This document shows positions 18,481 to 26,304 of a stretch of 64,000 bases of DNA, piece by piece (position 1 is the first letter of the stretch; each line of letters opens with the position of its first letter). The notes beneath the pieces are model-generated. The model did no database searches, was not told the origin of the DNA, and saw only the letters and a program-made list of their open reading frames with translations. Origin of the DNA: Candidatus Eisenbergiella merdipullorum (GTDB lineage Bacteria > Bacillota > Clostridia > Lachnospirales > Lachnospiraceae); assembly GCA_019118445.1 (NCBI GenBank), contig DWYY01000072.1:1-64000 (forward strand). The letters are read 5' to 3'. The position numbers were made by a program, and so were the translations under genes.

Positions 18481-20040
18481 TCAGCCGATGTATTTCCCCG
18501 CCAGCGCCTCCAATTTTCCAGGATTGGCGTCCTTCCATGCAAAATAGGAAAGGCCGCTGTCCGCCACCGTTTTCCCGAGCTCTACCAGGAAAGAAGGGAT
18601 ATCCTTCTCCAGCACAGCGCCAAGCTGTGTGCCGATACAGGCGTCCGCCTGTCCGTCGCGTCCGTTCACATGAAGGAAGAAGGCGGGCTGGGCGACCTTG
18701 TCGATCATCTTCACCGTTCCGTTGAAGCCGATGGCGCCGGTCTGATGGGTCCCGCAGGAAGAAGTGCAGCCGGAGATATGGATCTGCGGCAGGGCATCTG
18801 CGGGAAGATGCGCTTCGCGCACCGCTTTTACGCAGGCGGCCAGCAGTCCCTGGGAATCTCTGGGGCCGACCTGGCAGGTGGTGCCGCCGATGCAGCTTAC
18901 TGAGGTCTCGAACAGATTTTCCGCGCCGCCTTCCGTGGCCTTCAGCACTTCCTCCGCTTCTTTTCCGGTGAGGTTGATGATGTAGACGGTTTCATCGGGA
19001 GAGAGGCGCAGCTCCACTTCGTCCATATCTTTGATCCGTTCATAGATGGAAGCAAACCAGGTGACCGGGGGCTGGCCGCCGATGGGATGGTACAGGACGC
19101 TGTAAAGCCCTTCCTGCTTCTGGGGGATCACGCGGAAGCCTTCCGCTGTGCTTCCATCACCCCGCTTTGTAAGCGGTGTTTCTGTGACGGAAAGCTTCAT
19201 ATCTTCACCGGAAGCAAACACCTCGTCCAACTTTTCCCGGTAAGCTTTCGCATAAGCCTCCGGCCCGCCAAGCGCTTCCTGCATATAACGCGTGCGCGCC
19301 TTAGCGCGAGATTCATAATTCCCATATGCCAGGAAGGTCAGCCACATTGCCTTGATGTAATACAGGATGTCGCTTGGCTCCACTGCTTCCGCCACGAGCA
19401 CGCCCATGCGGGGATTGTTTCCCAGGCCTCCGGCGCTGTAAACGTCAAATTTTCCATCGGGACGCGCTGTGAAACCGAGGTCGCGGAAGGTCGCATGGGT
19501 GATGTTTTTCGGAGAATTGGAAAAGGCCACCTTCAATTTCCGCGGCATTTTCTGCGCGTCAATGAGGGTCATCAGATATTCCCCCGCAGCTTCCGCCCAC
19601 GGAAGGGGATTGAAGCATTCCCCTTGTTCTACACCGGATAAGGGAGAGCACATGACGTTTCTGGGATAATCTCCGCCGCCGCCCAGGGTGACGATCCCCA
19701 CATCGAGCGCGTCCCGCATGATCTCATAAGCCTCCTCCCCGCTCAGGTCGTGGAGCTGGATGGTCTGGCAGGTGGTAAAATGCGCCCGCTTCACCTGATG
19801 CGCTGCAATCTCGTCTGCGACGAATTTCAGCTTCTCCTTTGTGACCCGGCCAGCAGGCATGCGCAGACGCAGCATGCTTGCCTTTCCGCCCTTCTGGGCG
19901 TAGCTTCCAAACCGGCCGGAAAAGGACTTATAGGCCCCCTTGTCCATTTCCCCCGCATAGAAAGCGTCCGTCTTTTCCCTGAATTCCTTCATTTCCTCCC
20001 GAATGGAGGAAATGTCAAGCTGTTTTCTGCTTCCAGCCAT
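18481..20040 (-). CDS. siroheme nitrite/sulfite reductase (NirA/CysI family)
   Basis: 519 residues. Ferredoxin-type half-domains and siroheme/4Fe-4S domains are visible: HFTTCQTIQLHDL, a CSPLSGV segment, and the cluster-ligating Cys pairs SCIGGTTCQVG (CX5C) and SGCTSSCGTHQ (CX3C) near 390-440. It should reduce sulfite to sulfide or nitrite to ammonia with six electrons in the cytoplasm. No flavoprotein partner, siroheme or cysteine gene is adjacent, so substrate and electron donor cannot be decided. AAAGGA precedes the ATG; a long structured leader lies upstream. Confidence 0.88.
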   Translation of the reverse strand: MAGSRKQLDISSIREEMKEFREKTDAFYAGEMDKGAYKSFSGRFGSYAQKGGKASMLRLRMPAGRVTKEKLKFVADEIAAHQVKRAHFTTCQTIQLHDLSGEEAYEIMRDALDVGIVTLGGGGDYPRNVMCSPLSGVEQGECFNPLPWAEAAGEYLMTLIDAQKMPRKLKVAFSNSPKNITHATFRDLGFTARPDGKFDVYSAGGLGNNPRMGVLVAEAVEPSDILYYIKAMWLTFLAYGNYESRAKARTRYMQEALGGPEAYAKAYREKLDEVFASGEDMKLSVTETPLTKRGDGSTAEGFRVIPQKQEGLYSVLYHPIGGQPPVTWFASIYERIKDMDEVELRLSPDETVYIINLTGKEAEEVLKATEGGAENLFETSVSCIGGTTCQVGPRDSQGLLAACVKAVREAHLPADALPQIHISGCTSSCGTHQTGAIGFNGTVKMIDKVAQPAFFLHVNGRDGQADACIGTQLGAVLEKDIPSFLVELGKTVADSGLSYFAWKDANPGKLEALAGKYIG

Positions 20041-20194
20041 TCCTTTACCTCTCTTTCTGCTGCCGGAGGGCAGCGTAATAATTTAGAGAAATTGGCCGGC
20101 AGGCCAATTTCCAGGATGAAATCCACAGGATTTCATCCGCTGTTGTTTCCTTTTGATGTTGGAAAAATTAAGGGCCCATACGGCCCAAGTGATC
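20041..20194 (-). promoter_or_regulatory. three-hairpin 5' leader of the reductase gene
   Basis: Between the predicted transcription start (about 20194) and the gene are three consecutive stem-loops: GGATGAAATCC/GGATTTCATCC (20114-20138, 11 bp, 3-base loop), GAAATTGGCC/GGCCAATTTC (20088-20111, 10 bp, 4-base loop) and GCTGCC/GGCAGC (20059-20074, 6 bp). None ends in a T tract, so they are not simple terminators. No known riboswitch core was recognised. Confidence 0.55.
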
Positions 20195-20200
20195 ATCTTT

Positions 20201-20229
20201 ATGATACGTGATAAATGGCGGGATTGCAA
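20201..20229 (-). promoter_or_regulatory. promoter of the nitrite/sulfite reductase gene
   Basis: Read on the minus strand: TTGCAA (20229-20224), 17 bases, TATCAT (20206-20201). Confidence 0.65.
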
Positions 20230-20237
20230 GCTTTTTC

Positions 20238-20397
20238 GATGCGGCTGTCGCCGCATATCCGGAGGAGAAGGAGCCCGGAGGTCCGCCATGCCAGCTCGAA
20301 GGCGCTGCGCGCCCTCTCGCTGCGGCTGTCGCCGTATGTCCGCTCCGTCAGGGCTTCTTCCGCAAGCAAGCTTGCTTCAGCAGCCCTGGCTGAGCGG
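20238..20397. other. structured non-coding segment with repeated hairpins
   Basis: Two related stem-loops with the same TGTC loop, ATGCGGC-TGTC-GCCGCAT (20239-20256) and TGCGGC-TGTC-GCCGTA (20321-20336), share TGCGGCTGTCGCCG and a following AT-TCCG. They are followed by a 58-base imperfect hairpin (20340-20397) with arms CCGCTC/GAGCGG and CAGGGCT/AGCCCTG and a central AGCAAGCTTGCT palindrome. It abuts the stop codon of the LacI-type gene. It could be a REP- or MITE-like element, the tail of that transcript, or an unknown RNA. Short open frames here are all mutually overlapping and not gene-like. Confidence 0.5.
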
Positions 20398-20412
20398 ACG
20401 CATGGCTCGTAG

Positions 20413-21429
20413 TTAGACATTTTCCCGTATGCGTATGTCTATGATGGTGTGGTTGTGTTCGTGGGCGGGTTTTTCGCCGGTGGCGAGGTAGGTGAAGAGG
20501 AGTTCCAGGGGGAGGCTTCCCTGGACGGCAGGCTGTTGGCAGATGGTAGCGTTGATGACGCCGTTTAAGAGCATTTCTCTGGTGGTGGGGACCTTGTCGC
20601 AGGAGATGATGGTGATGTCGGTCCGGCCTGATGCGAGGACGGCCCGGCAGCCGCCGTAGACGCCGCCAGCAGCAAAGTAGAGGGCGTTGAGGTCGGGATG
20701 TACTTTCAGCATTGCCAGGGTATTGGCATAGCTCTCCACTTCATCGTCGCTGTTTTCTTTCATGTCAAGGATCCGGATGTCAGGGTAGTGGGAACGGATG
20801 CGGTCGCGGAATCCGGCGATCCGGTCCGTGTGGCAGAGTACGCGGGAGGAACCGGTGATGATGCCGGCACGGATGGGGGGAACTGCGATCAGGTGCATCA
20901 GTCCCGCCGCGGTTTCGCCGGACCGGTAGAAATCACAGCCCACGTAGGCGAGGCGGTCAGAGTTTTCAATATCCGTGTTAGTGGTGATGACAGGAATCCC
21001 CCGGGCGCTCAGTTCGTTTATCTTATCCCGGATCAGCGGATCGTTGCAGGGGGTGAGGATGATGCCGTTCGCGCCGTCCTGTACGAGCGAATCCATGGCT
21101 GCAAGCTGGGCGGCCGGATCGAAGCCGACGCGGGTGACGGAAACGCTGCAGTTATAATCCGCAAGCTCCTGCGCTTTGCTTTCCACGCCCTGCAGGACCT
21201 CATCGAAGAAGGGATTGCCGTTGTCAAAGAGAATGACGCCGATCTTCAGGTTCCGTTTCTGGGCGGCGAGGACGATGCCGGCCCTGTTGGGACGGTACCG
21301 GAGCGCCTTCGCAATGTCCAGGACCTTCCGGGCAGTCTGGGGGCTGACCGAGCCGCGGTTGTTGAGAACGCGGTCCACAGTGCCCCTGGAGACCCCCGCC
21401 AGTTCAGCGATTTCTTTGATGGTAGCCAA
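20413..21429 (-). CDS. LacI/PurR-family transcriptional regulator
   Basis: 338 residues. N-terminal LacI helix-turn-helix TIKEIAELAGVSRGTVDRVLNNRG with hinge, then a periplasmic-binding-type sensor domain starting LKIGVILFDNGNPFFDEVLQG. The sensor resembles ribose/xylose-type binding proteins. It is transcribed divergently from the xylulokinase-like operon and very probably represses it through the CG-centred operator at 21683-21696, releasing on binding a sugar. GGGAGGGATACG lies upstream of the ATG. Confidence 0.9.
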   Translation of the reverse strand: MATIKEIAELAGVSRGTVDRVLNNRGSVSPQTARKVLDIAKALRYRPNRAGIVLAAQKRNLKIGVILFDNGNPFFDEVLQGVESKAQELADYNCSVSVTRVGFDPAAQLAAMDSLVQDGANGIILTPCNDPLIRDKINELSARGIPVITTNTDIENSDRLAYVGCDFYRSGETAAGLMHLIAVPPIRAGIITGSSRVLCHTDRIAGFRDRIRSHYPDIRILDMKENSDDEVESYANTLAMLKVHPDLNALYFAAGGVYGGCRAVLASGRTDITIISCDKVPTTREMLLNGVINATICQQPAVQGSLPLELLFTYLATGEKPAHEHNHTIIDIRIRENV

Positions 21430-21495
21430 TTCGTATCCCTCCCTTCTTATTCCAGATGAAAATTTTCACAGATGAAAAGCAGAAATCTTTTTTCT

Positions 21496-21524
21496 ACCGT
21501 AGCATAAACCGGCGGCAAAGTCAA
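21496..21524 (-). promoter_or_regulatory. promoter of the LacI-type regulator gene
   Basis: Minus strand TTGACT (21524-21519), 17 bases, TACGGT (21501-21496). GGCGG/CCGCC arms at about 21511 and 21532 flank the -35. Confidence 0.5.
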
Positions 21525-21544
21525 TTTGAAACCGCCGTAAAAAC

Positions 21545-21556
21545 GTGTGCGTGCAC
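21545..21556. promoter_or_regulatory. upstream LacI-type half-palindromic site
   Basis: GTGTGCGTGCAC with central CG resembles the operator at 21683 (shared GTG/CAC ends) but is less symmetric. It lies upstream of both divergent promoters, where it could serve as an auxiliary operator. Confidence 0.4.
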
Positions 21557-21645
21557 TTTTTATTACAGTTCTGGAGCAGGTGGAGAGCTGTAACTTCCTA
21601 GGAAAGCGGTAAAAACAAGTTTTTTGGCAAAAGTGGAAAAGCGGA

Positions 21646-21674
21646 TTGATTTTTTATCAAAAATCAATTATGAT
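21646..21674 (+). promoter_or_regulatory. promoter of the sugar kinase operon
   Basis: TTGATT (21646-21651), 17 bases, TATGAT (21669-21674). A perfect inverted repeat ATTGATTTTT/AAAAATCAAT (21645-21654, 21659-21668) fills the region from -35 to -10. Confidence 0.7.
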
Positions 21675-21682
21675 AAAAATAA

Positions 21683-21696
21683 CGTGCACGAGCACG
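21683..21696. promoter_or_regulatory. LacI-family operator overlapping the transcription start
   Basis: CGTGCACGAGCACG is a near-perfect palindrome centred on CG, the hallmark of LacI-family sites. It begins 8 bases after the -10 element, so occupancy would block initiation. Confidence 0.7.
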
Positions 21697-21729
21697 AAAC
21701 AGAAAGGAAAAGAGGAAGGGAGGCGCAGC

Positions 21730-23202
21730 ATGTTATACATAGGAGTGGACCTTGGGACCTCGGCGGTCAAGCTGCTTCTTATGGATGAGGATGGGGACAT
21801 CCATCGGGTGGTGTCGAAGGAGTATCCTCTGTTTTTCCCGCAGCCCGGCTGGTCGGAGCAGCGTCCGGAGGACTGGTTTCAGAAGACGGTGGAGGGGCTG
21901 AAGGAGCTGCTTTCAGACTGCGACAGGTCGGAGGTCGCCGGCATCAGTTTCGGAGGGCAGATGCACGGCCTGGTCATCCTGGATGCGCAGGACCGGGTCA
22001 TCCGTCCGGCCATTTTGTGGAATGACGGCAGGACCGGGGAGGAAACGGATTATCTGAACCGGGTGATCGGAAAGGATAAGCTTTCCGAATATACGGGAAA
22101 CATCGCGTTTGCGGGCTTTACCGCGCCTAAGCTTTTATGGGTGAAAAAGCATGAGCCGGAACATTTTGCGGCGATCGAAAAGATCATGCTTCCCAAGGAT
22201 TATCTGGCCTACAGGCTGTCAGGCGTACATTGCACCGATGTATCGGATGCTTCCGGCATGCTTCTGTTTGATGTGAAGAACCGCTGCTGGTCGAAGGAGA
22301 TGTGCGAGATTTGCGGAATCCGAATGGACCAGCTCGCAAAGGTGTATGAAAGTTATGAGGTGGTGGGAACGCTGCTTCCGCAGATCGCAAAGGAACTGGA
22401 TCTTCCGGAGGGCGTGAAGGTGATCGCGGGGGCCGGGGACAATGCGGCTGCAGCCGTAGGCACGGGCACCGTAGGAGATGGAAAGTGCAATATCTCCTTG
22501 GGCACCAGCGGGACGATCTTCATTTCCTCCCGGCATTTCTGCGTGGATGAGCATAATGCGCTCCATGCCTTTGCCCATGCCGACGGGACCTGGCATCTGA
22601 TGGGATGTATGCTCAGCGCAGCTTCCTGCAATAAGTGGTGGATGGACGATATCCTCGGCACGTCGGATTATGCGGGAGAGCAGGCCGCCATTACGAAGCT
22701 GGGAGAAAACCGCGTGTTTTTCCTTCCCTATCTGATGGGGGAGCGTTCTCCGCACAACGATCCGAACGCCAGAGGAACCTTCATCGGCATGACAATGGAC
22801 ACATCCCGTGCGGATATGACCCAGGCAGTGCTGGAGGGCGTGGCATTTGCGCTCCGTGATTCCTTTGAGGTGGCAAAGTCCCTGGGGATCAGGATCGAAA
22901 AGACCCGGATCTGCGGAGGCGGGGCAAAGAGCCCGCTCTGGAGGCAGATCATTGCGAATGTCCTCGGCATCCCAGTGGAGCGGATCGCCAGCGAGGAAGG
23001 GCCGGGCTACGGCGGAGCGATCCTGGCCGCGGTAGGCTGCGGCGCGTTTGAAAGCGTGGAGGAAGCGGCGCGGAAGCTGGTGAAGGCAGCGGGAACAGAT
23101 GAGCCTGACGCTGTTCTTACGGCAGAATATGAAGCCAGGTATCAGCAGTTCAGGCAGATATACCCTGCGTGCAGGCAGCTGTTTGATCAGCTTGTTTTTT
23201 AA
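21730..23202 (+). CDS. xylB: xylulokinase-like FGGY-family sugar kinase
   Basis: 490 residues. FGGY kinase with the phosphate loop YIGVDLGTSAVKLLL, substrate motif GGQMHGLV, WNDGRT, and the second ATP motif SLGTSGTIF plus CGGGAKSPLWRQ. Closest in appearance to D-xylulokinase (GISFGGQMHG...LD). It phosphorylates a ketopentose entering the pentose phosphate pathway; with an L-fucose isomerase-like enzyme in the operon, the true substrate may be a different ketose. GGGAGG 6 bases before ATG 21730 fixes the start, rejecting an open extension back to 21646 that would cover the promoter and operator. Confidence 0.88.
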   Translation: MLYIGVDLGTSAVKLLLMDEDGDIHRVVSKEYPLFFPQPGWSEQRPEDWFQKTVEGLKELLSDCDRSEVAGISFGGQMHGLVILDAQDRVIRPAILWNDGRTGEETDYLNRVIGKDKLSEYTGNIAFAGFTAPKLLWVKKHEPEHFAAIEKIMLPKDYLAYRLSGVHCTDVSDASGMLLFDVKNRCWSKEMCEICGIRMDQLAKVYESYEVVGTLLPQIAKELDLPEGVKVIAGAGDNAAAAVGTGTVGDGKCNISLGTSGTIFISSRHFCVDEHNALHAFAHADGTWHLMGCMLSAASCNKWWMDDILGTSDYAGEQAAITKLGENRVFFLPYLMGERSPHNDPNARGTFIGMTMDTSRADMTQAVLEGVAFALRDSFEVAKSLGIRIEKTRICGGGAKSPLWRQIIANVLGIPVERIASEEGPGYGGAILAAVGCGAFESVEEAARKLVKAAGTDEPDAVLTAEYEARYQQFRQIYPACRQLFDQLVF

Positions 23203-23223
23203 GATAAAGGAGGAAGATTGAAA

Positions 23224-23856
23224 ATGAAATTACAGAAGGTAACGGATCCTGCATTTAAGAAATACGGGAAAATTGTGGAAAACGTGGACTTTACAGAGCT
23301 GGTAGAGGAACTGCAGAAAACGCCCTGCCCGGAGAAGGTGGTATATGTGCCCAGCGTGGAGCAGCTTGAAGCGCTCCCAGTCTATCAGGCGCTTCAAGAT
23401 GTGACTTATGGTGAGATGCCTATCCAGATCGGTTATTGCAATGGAAACAATGTGTATCTGAACGCGCTGGAATACCACAGGACTTCTGAGATCGACGTGG
23501 CGGCAAATGATCTGATCCTGCTTCTGGGACAGCAGCAGGACGTAGAAGAAGGCGATATTTACGACACGGCGAAGGTGGAGGCATTCCTTCTGCCAGCGGG
23601 CGTTGCAGTAGAGCTGTATGCCACAAGCCTGCATTACGCGCCCTGCAATGCGTCGGAGGAAGGGTTCCGCTGCGCGATCGTGCTTCCGGACGGGACCAAC
23701 CAGTCGCTGGATGAGAATCATTATGCGGGCGGCGAGGATAAACTGATCACTGCCAAGAACAAATGGCTGATCGGACATCCGGAAGGCGGCCTTCCTGAGG
23801 GAACCCATCTGGGGCTGAAGGGAGAAAATCTCTGCGTGAAGGATCTGGAACGCTGA
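23224..23856 (+). CDS. DUF4867-type protein (cupin-like, sugar operon)
   Basis: About 210 residues, no membrane segment. It resembles the DUF4867 family found beside sugar isomerases and kinases in Lachnospiraceae; the central part (GYCNGNNVYLNALEYHRTSE, LLLGQQQDVEEG, VELYATSLHYAPC) suggests a cupin-like beta barrel. Catalysis is unproven; a sugar epimerase or lyxose isomerase-like activity is one possibility. ATG 23224 lies 10 bases after AGGAGG; a TTG at 23218 is the alternative. Confidence 0.7.
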   Translation: MKLQKVTDPAFKKYGKIVENVDFTELVEELQKTPCPEKVVYVPSVEQLEALPVYQALQDVTYGEMPIQIGYCNGNNVYLNALEYHRTSEIDVAANDLILLLGQQQDVEEGDIYDTAKVEAFLLPAGVAVELYATSLHYAPCNASEEGFRCAIVLPDGTNQSLDENHYAGGEDKLITAKNKWLIGHPEGGLPEGTHLGLKGENLCVKDLER

Positions 23857-23927
23857 AAACCGTTTTCATATTAAAAATGTTTTTACATTTCAAATGCGGC
23901 ATACAGGCTGCGGAAAGGAAGAAGCAT

Positions 23928-25406
23928 ATGAATAACATGCCAAAAGAAAAAATTGCGATCGTGGCGGTCAGTCGTGACTGCTTCCCCATGGATCTGTCCG
24001 TATCCAGAAGGAAGGCTGTGGTCGAAGCTTACACGAAAAAGTACGGAGAGGGACTCTACGAGTGCCCTGTCTGCATCGAAAATGAGATTGATATGAGAAA
24101 GGCCCTTGCAGACGTGAAAGCCGCTGGCTGCAACGCGATCGTAGTCTATCTCGGAAATTTCGGCCCGGAGACACCGGAGACGCTTCTGATCAAGGAATTT
24201 GACGGACCGGCAATGGTGATCGCCGCCGCTGAGGAGACCGGTGACAACCTGGTGGGTGGAAGAGGCGACGCTTACTGCGGCGTGCTGAACGCCAGCTACA
24301 ATCTGAAGCTGAGAAACCTGAAAGCCTATATCCCGGAATATCCGGTAGGAACGGCAGAGGAATGTGCGGATATGATCGCGGACTTCGCTCCTGTAGCAAG
24401 GGCGGTCATCGGTCTGCACAGCCTGAAGATCATTTCCTTCGGCCCCCGTCCGAGAGATTTCATGGCCTGTAACGCCCCCATCAAGCAGCTTTACAACCTG
24501 GGCGTTGAGATCGAGGAAAATTCCGAACTGGATCTGTTTGAAGCCTTTAATGATCACGCGGGGGATGAGAGGATCCCTTCCGTAGTCGCCGACATGGAAG
24601 CGGAGCTTGGGACCGGAAACAAGAAGCCTGAGATCCTCCCCAAACTGGCACAGTACGAGCTCACGCTGCTTGACTGGATCGAGGAACATAAGGGGAGCAG
24701 GGAATATGTGGTCGTCGCCGGAAAATGCTGGCCTGCATTCCAGACTCAGTTCGGCTGCGTGCCCTGTTACGTGAACAGCCGTCTGACAAAGCGCGGCATT
24801 CCGGTATCCTGTGAGGTCGATATCTACGGCGCTCTGAGCGAATTTATCGGAACTGTTGTGAGCCAGGATGCGGTTACGCTTCTGGATATCAACAACACTG
24901 TGCCTGCGGACATGTACCAGTCCGAGATCGCAGGAAAATACAGCTATACCCAGAAGGATACCTTCATGGGCTTCCACTGCGGCAATACGCCGTCCAGCAA
25001 GCTTTCCTTCTGCGAGATGAAGTATCAGTTCATCATGGCGAGAAGCCTTCCTGAAGAGGTGACCCAGGGCACCCTGGAAGGGGACATCATCCCTGGACCG
25101 ATCACCTTTTACCGCCTGCAGAGCACGTCCGACAATAAACTGCGCGCCTATATCGCGCAGGGCGAGGTGCTTCCTGTGGCAACCCGTTCCTTCGGCGGGA
25201 TCGGCATCTTCGCTATTCCGGAAATGGGTCGTTTCTACCGTCATGTCCTCATCGAGAAAAATTACCCTCATCACGGAGCGGTAGCCTTCGGACATTACGG
25301 AAAGGCGCTGTACGAGGTGTTCAAATATGTCGGCGTGGAGCTTGACGAGATCAACTTCAATCAGCCTAAGGGAATGCTGTATCCTTCTGAAAATCCGTTT
25401 GCGTAA
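23928..25406 (+). CDS. L-fucose/L-arabinose isomerase family protein
   Basis: About 492 residues, COG2407-like. The three-domain isomerase fold is suggested by IAIVAVSRDCFPMDLS, the central VVVAGKCWPAFQTQFG and VSCEVDIYGALSEF, and the C-terminal FHCGNTP and HHGAVAFGHYGKALYEV, which supply Glu/Asp/His metal ligands. It probably isomerises an aldose to the ketose phosphorylated by the preceding kinase. AAGGAAG precedes ATG 23928; ATG 23937 is also possible. A strong terminator follows. Confidence 0.85.
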   Translation: MNNMPKEKIAIVAVSRDCFPMDLSVSRRKAVVEAYTKKYGEGLYECPVCIENEIDMRKALADVKAAGCNAIVVYLGNFGPETPETLLIKEFDGPAMVIAAAEETGDNLVGGRGDAYCGVLNASYNLKLRNLKAYIPEYPVGTAEECADMIADFAPVARAVIGLHSLKIISFGPRPRDFMACNAPIKQLYNLGVEIEENSELDLFEAFNDHAGDERIPSVVADMEAELGTGNKKPEILPKLAQYELTLLDWIEEHKGSREYVVVAGKCWPAFQTQFGCVPCYVNSRLTKRGIPVSCEVDIYGALSEFIGTVVSQDAVTLLDINNTVPADMYQSEIAGKYSYTQKDTFMGFHCGNTPSSKLSFCEMKYQFIMARSLPEEVTQGTLEGDIIPGPITFYRLQSTSDNKLRAYIAQGEVLPVATRSFGGIGIFAIPEMGRFYRHVLIEKNYPHHGAVAFGHYGKALYEVFKYVGVELDEINFNQPKGMLYPSENPFA

Positions 25407-25429
25407 AATCTAATAAAACAGCACTGAAT

Positions 25430-25476
25430 AATAAGGCCCGTCATACCGGCAATGTTCCGGTCTGGCGGGCCTTATT
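25430..25476 (+). terminator. terminator of the sugar operon
   Basis: AATAAGGCCCG..ACCGG (25430-25449) pairs with CCGGT..CGGGCCTTATT (25456-25476); long stem with a short internal mismatch, loop near CAATGTT. Confidence 0.8.
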
Positions 25477-25502
25477 CTGCAATGCGCCTGAAGGCTCATA
25501 TT

Positions 25503-25841
25503 TCATCCTTTCAATTTCAGTGCGGTAAGAATGAGGTCATAAATAATCTGTTGCTCTTGTGGCTGAAGATCGGAGAGAAGATAGGAAATTCTATCGGGAA
25601 TATAATTTTCTGTCTCCTGATCGCTGTAAGTAACATTGGAAAAAAGCTGTTCAATGGGAATACCGAGTCCAACTGCAATTTTCATGACGCTTTCTACGGT
25701 AGGATTCTTTTCTCCCCGTTCCAATTGTCCTATGTAAGTGGGGTGCAGGTCACATTTCTCTGCGAGAGCCTCCTGACTCAGCTTTTTCTGCTTACGAAAG
25801 CCCCGGATCCTGCGGCCGATGATCTTGCTGATATCTTCCAT
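25503..25841 (-). CDS. Xre-family helix-turn-helix regulator
   Basis: 112 residues. Residues 7-60 are a Cro/C1-type helix-turn-helix (IGRRIRGFRKQKKLSQEALAEKCDLHPTYIGQLERGEKNPTVESVMKIA), and the tail (DRISYLLSDLQPQEQQIIYDLILTAL) looks like a short dimerisation helix. The ATG 25841 start follows AGGGAG; an in-frame TTG at 25883 would add 14 residues. It is divergent from a secreted-protein gene and the glycan locus, across a region with repeated CTATAAATATAG-type palindromes, so it is the likely local switch. Confidence 0.85.
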   Translation of the reverse strand: MEDISKIIGRRIRGFRKQKKLSQEALAEKCDLHPTYIGQLERGEKNPTVESVMKIAVGLGIPIEQLFSNVTYSDQETENYIPDRISYLLSDLQPQEQQIIYDLILTALKLKG

Positions 25842-26304
25842 TTTTGATTTGACTCCCTTTGTTTTGGAAACGCCTCCCCTCAAATTTTTTGATATATATT
25901 GTCATTTAGTGGAAAAAAGCGCTATAAATATACACTATAAATATAGAAGATTTATTTCAACATACTATTGACCTTATTTCTGAATATTTAGGTACTATAA
26001 ATATTGAAAAACAAATTATAATATCAATAGTATCAAAAAGTAGTAGATAATAGAGAGGCTGAGATATAAATTACAGACGCAAAAGAAAGGCGGAAAAACG
26101 GCGGTCCCATTGTGACAGATAATCACACAAATGGGTGAATTTTCATGGATAAATCTCGGAAGAAAGCTTGACTTTATTTTGATAGAAATATATACTATAG
26201 GCACAAAGAGAATGAAATATAAATACTATAGATATTCTTTTCGGAAATTTTTCCGAATGAATATAGAAAACAAAAGCTCTTTTAGAGGCAAGGAGGAATC
26301 TACA
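25842..26304. other. AT-rich divergent regulatory region with repeated palindromes
   Basis: No gene. CTATAAATATA occurs at 25922-25932 and 25935-25945 (13 bases apart; the second extended to the palindrome CTATAAATATAG) and as CTATAAATATT at 25995-26005. Shorter ACTATAG versions lie at 26194-26200, overlapping the downstream -10, and near 26225. A further promoter candidate is TTGACC (25968-25973) with TACTAT (25993-25998), spacing 19. A hairpin CCCATTGTG/CACACAAATGGG lies at about 26106-26135. Confidence 0.6.
26168..26196 (+). promoter_or_regulatory. promoter of the secreted-protein gene
   Basis: TTGACT (26168-26173), 17 bases, TATACT (26191-26196). The -10 is embedded in a copy of the CTATAG-type motif, so binding there would repress. 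Confidence 0.75.

Noticed and set aside
20153-20420. Several overlapping 60-90 codon frames on both strands
   Set aside because: They overlap one another in most frames over GC-rich hairpin DNA, with no ribosome site or protein pattern.
23883-25295. 470-codon minus-strand frame
   Set aside because: Antisense of the isomerase-family gene, which has clear motifs and a ribosome site.
26041-26135. Possible cyclic-di-GMP (GEMM) riboswitch in the leader of the secreted protein (GACGCAAAAG)
   Set aside because: Only a short match; the second helix and GGCCTA-type receptor pattern are missing, and the segment lies upstream of the best promoter.
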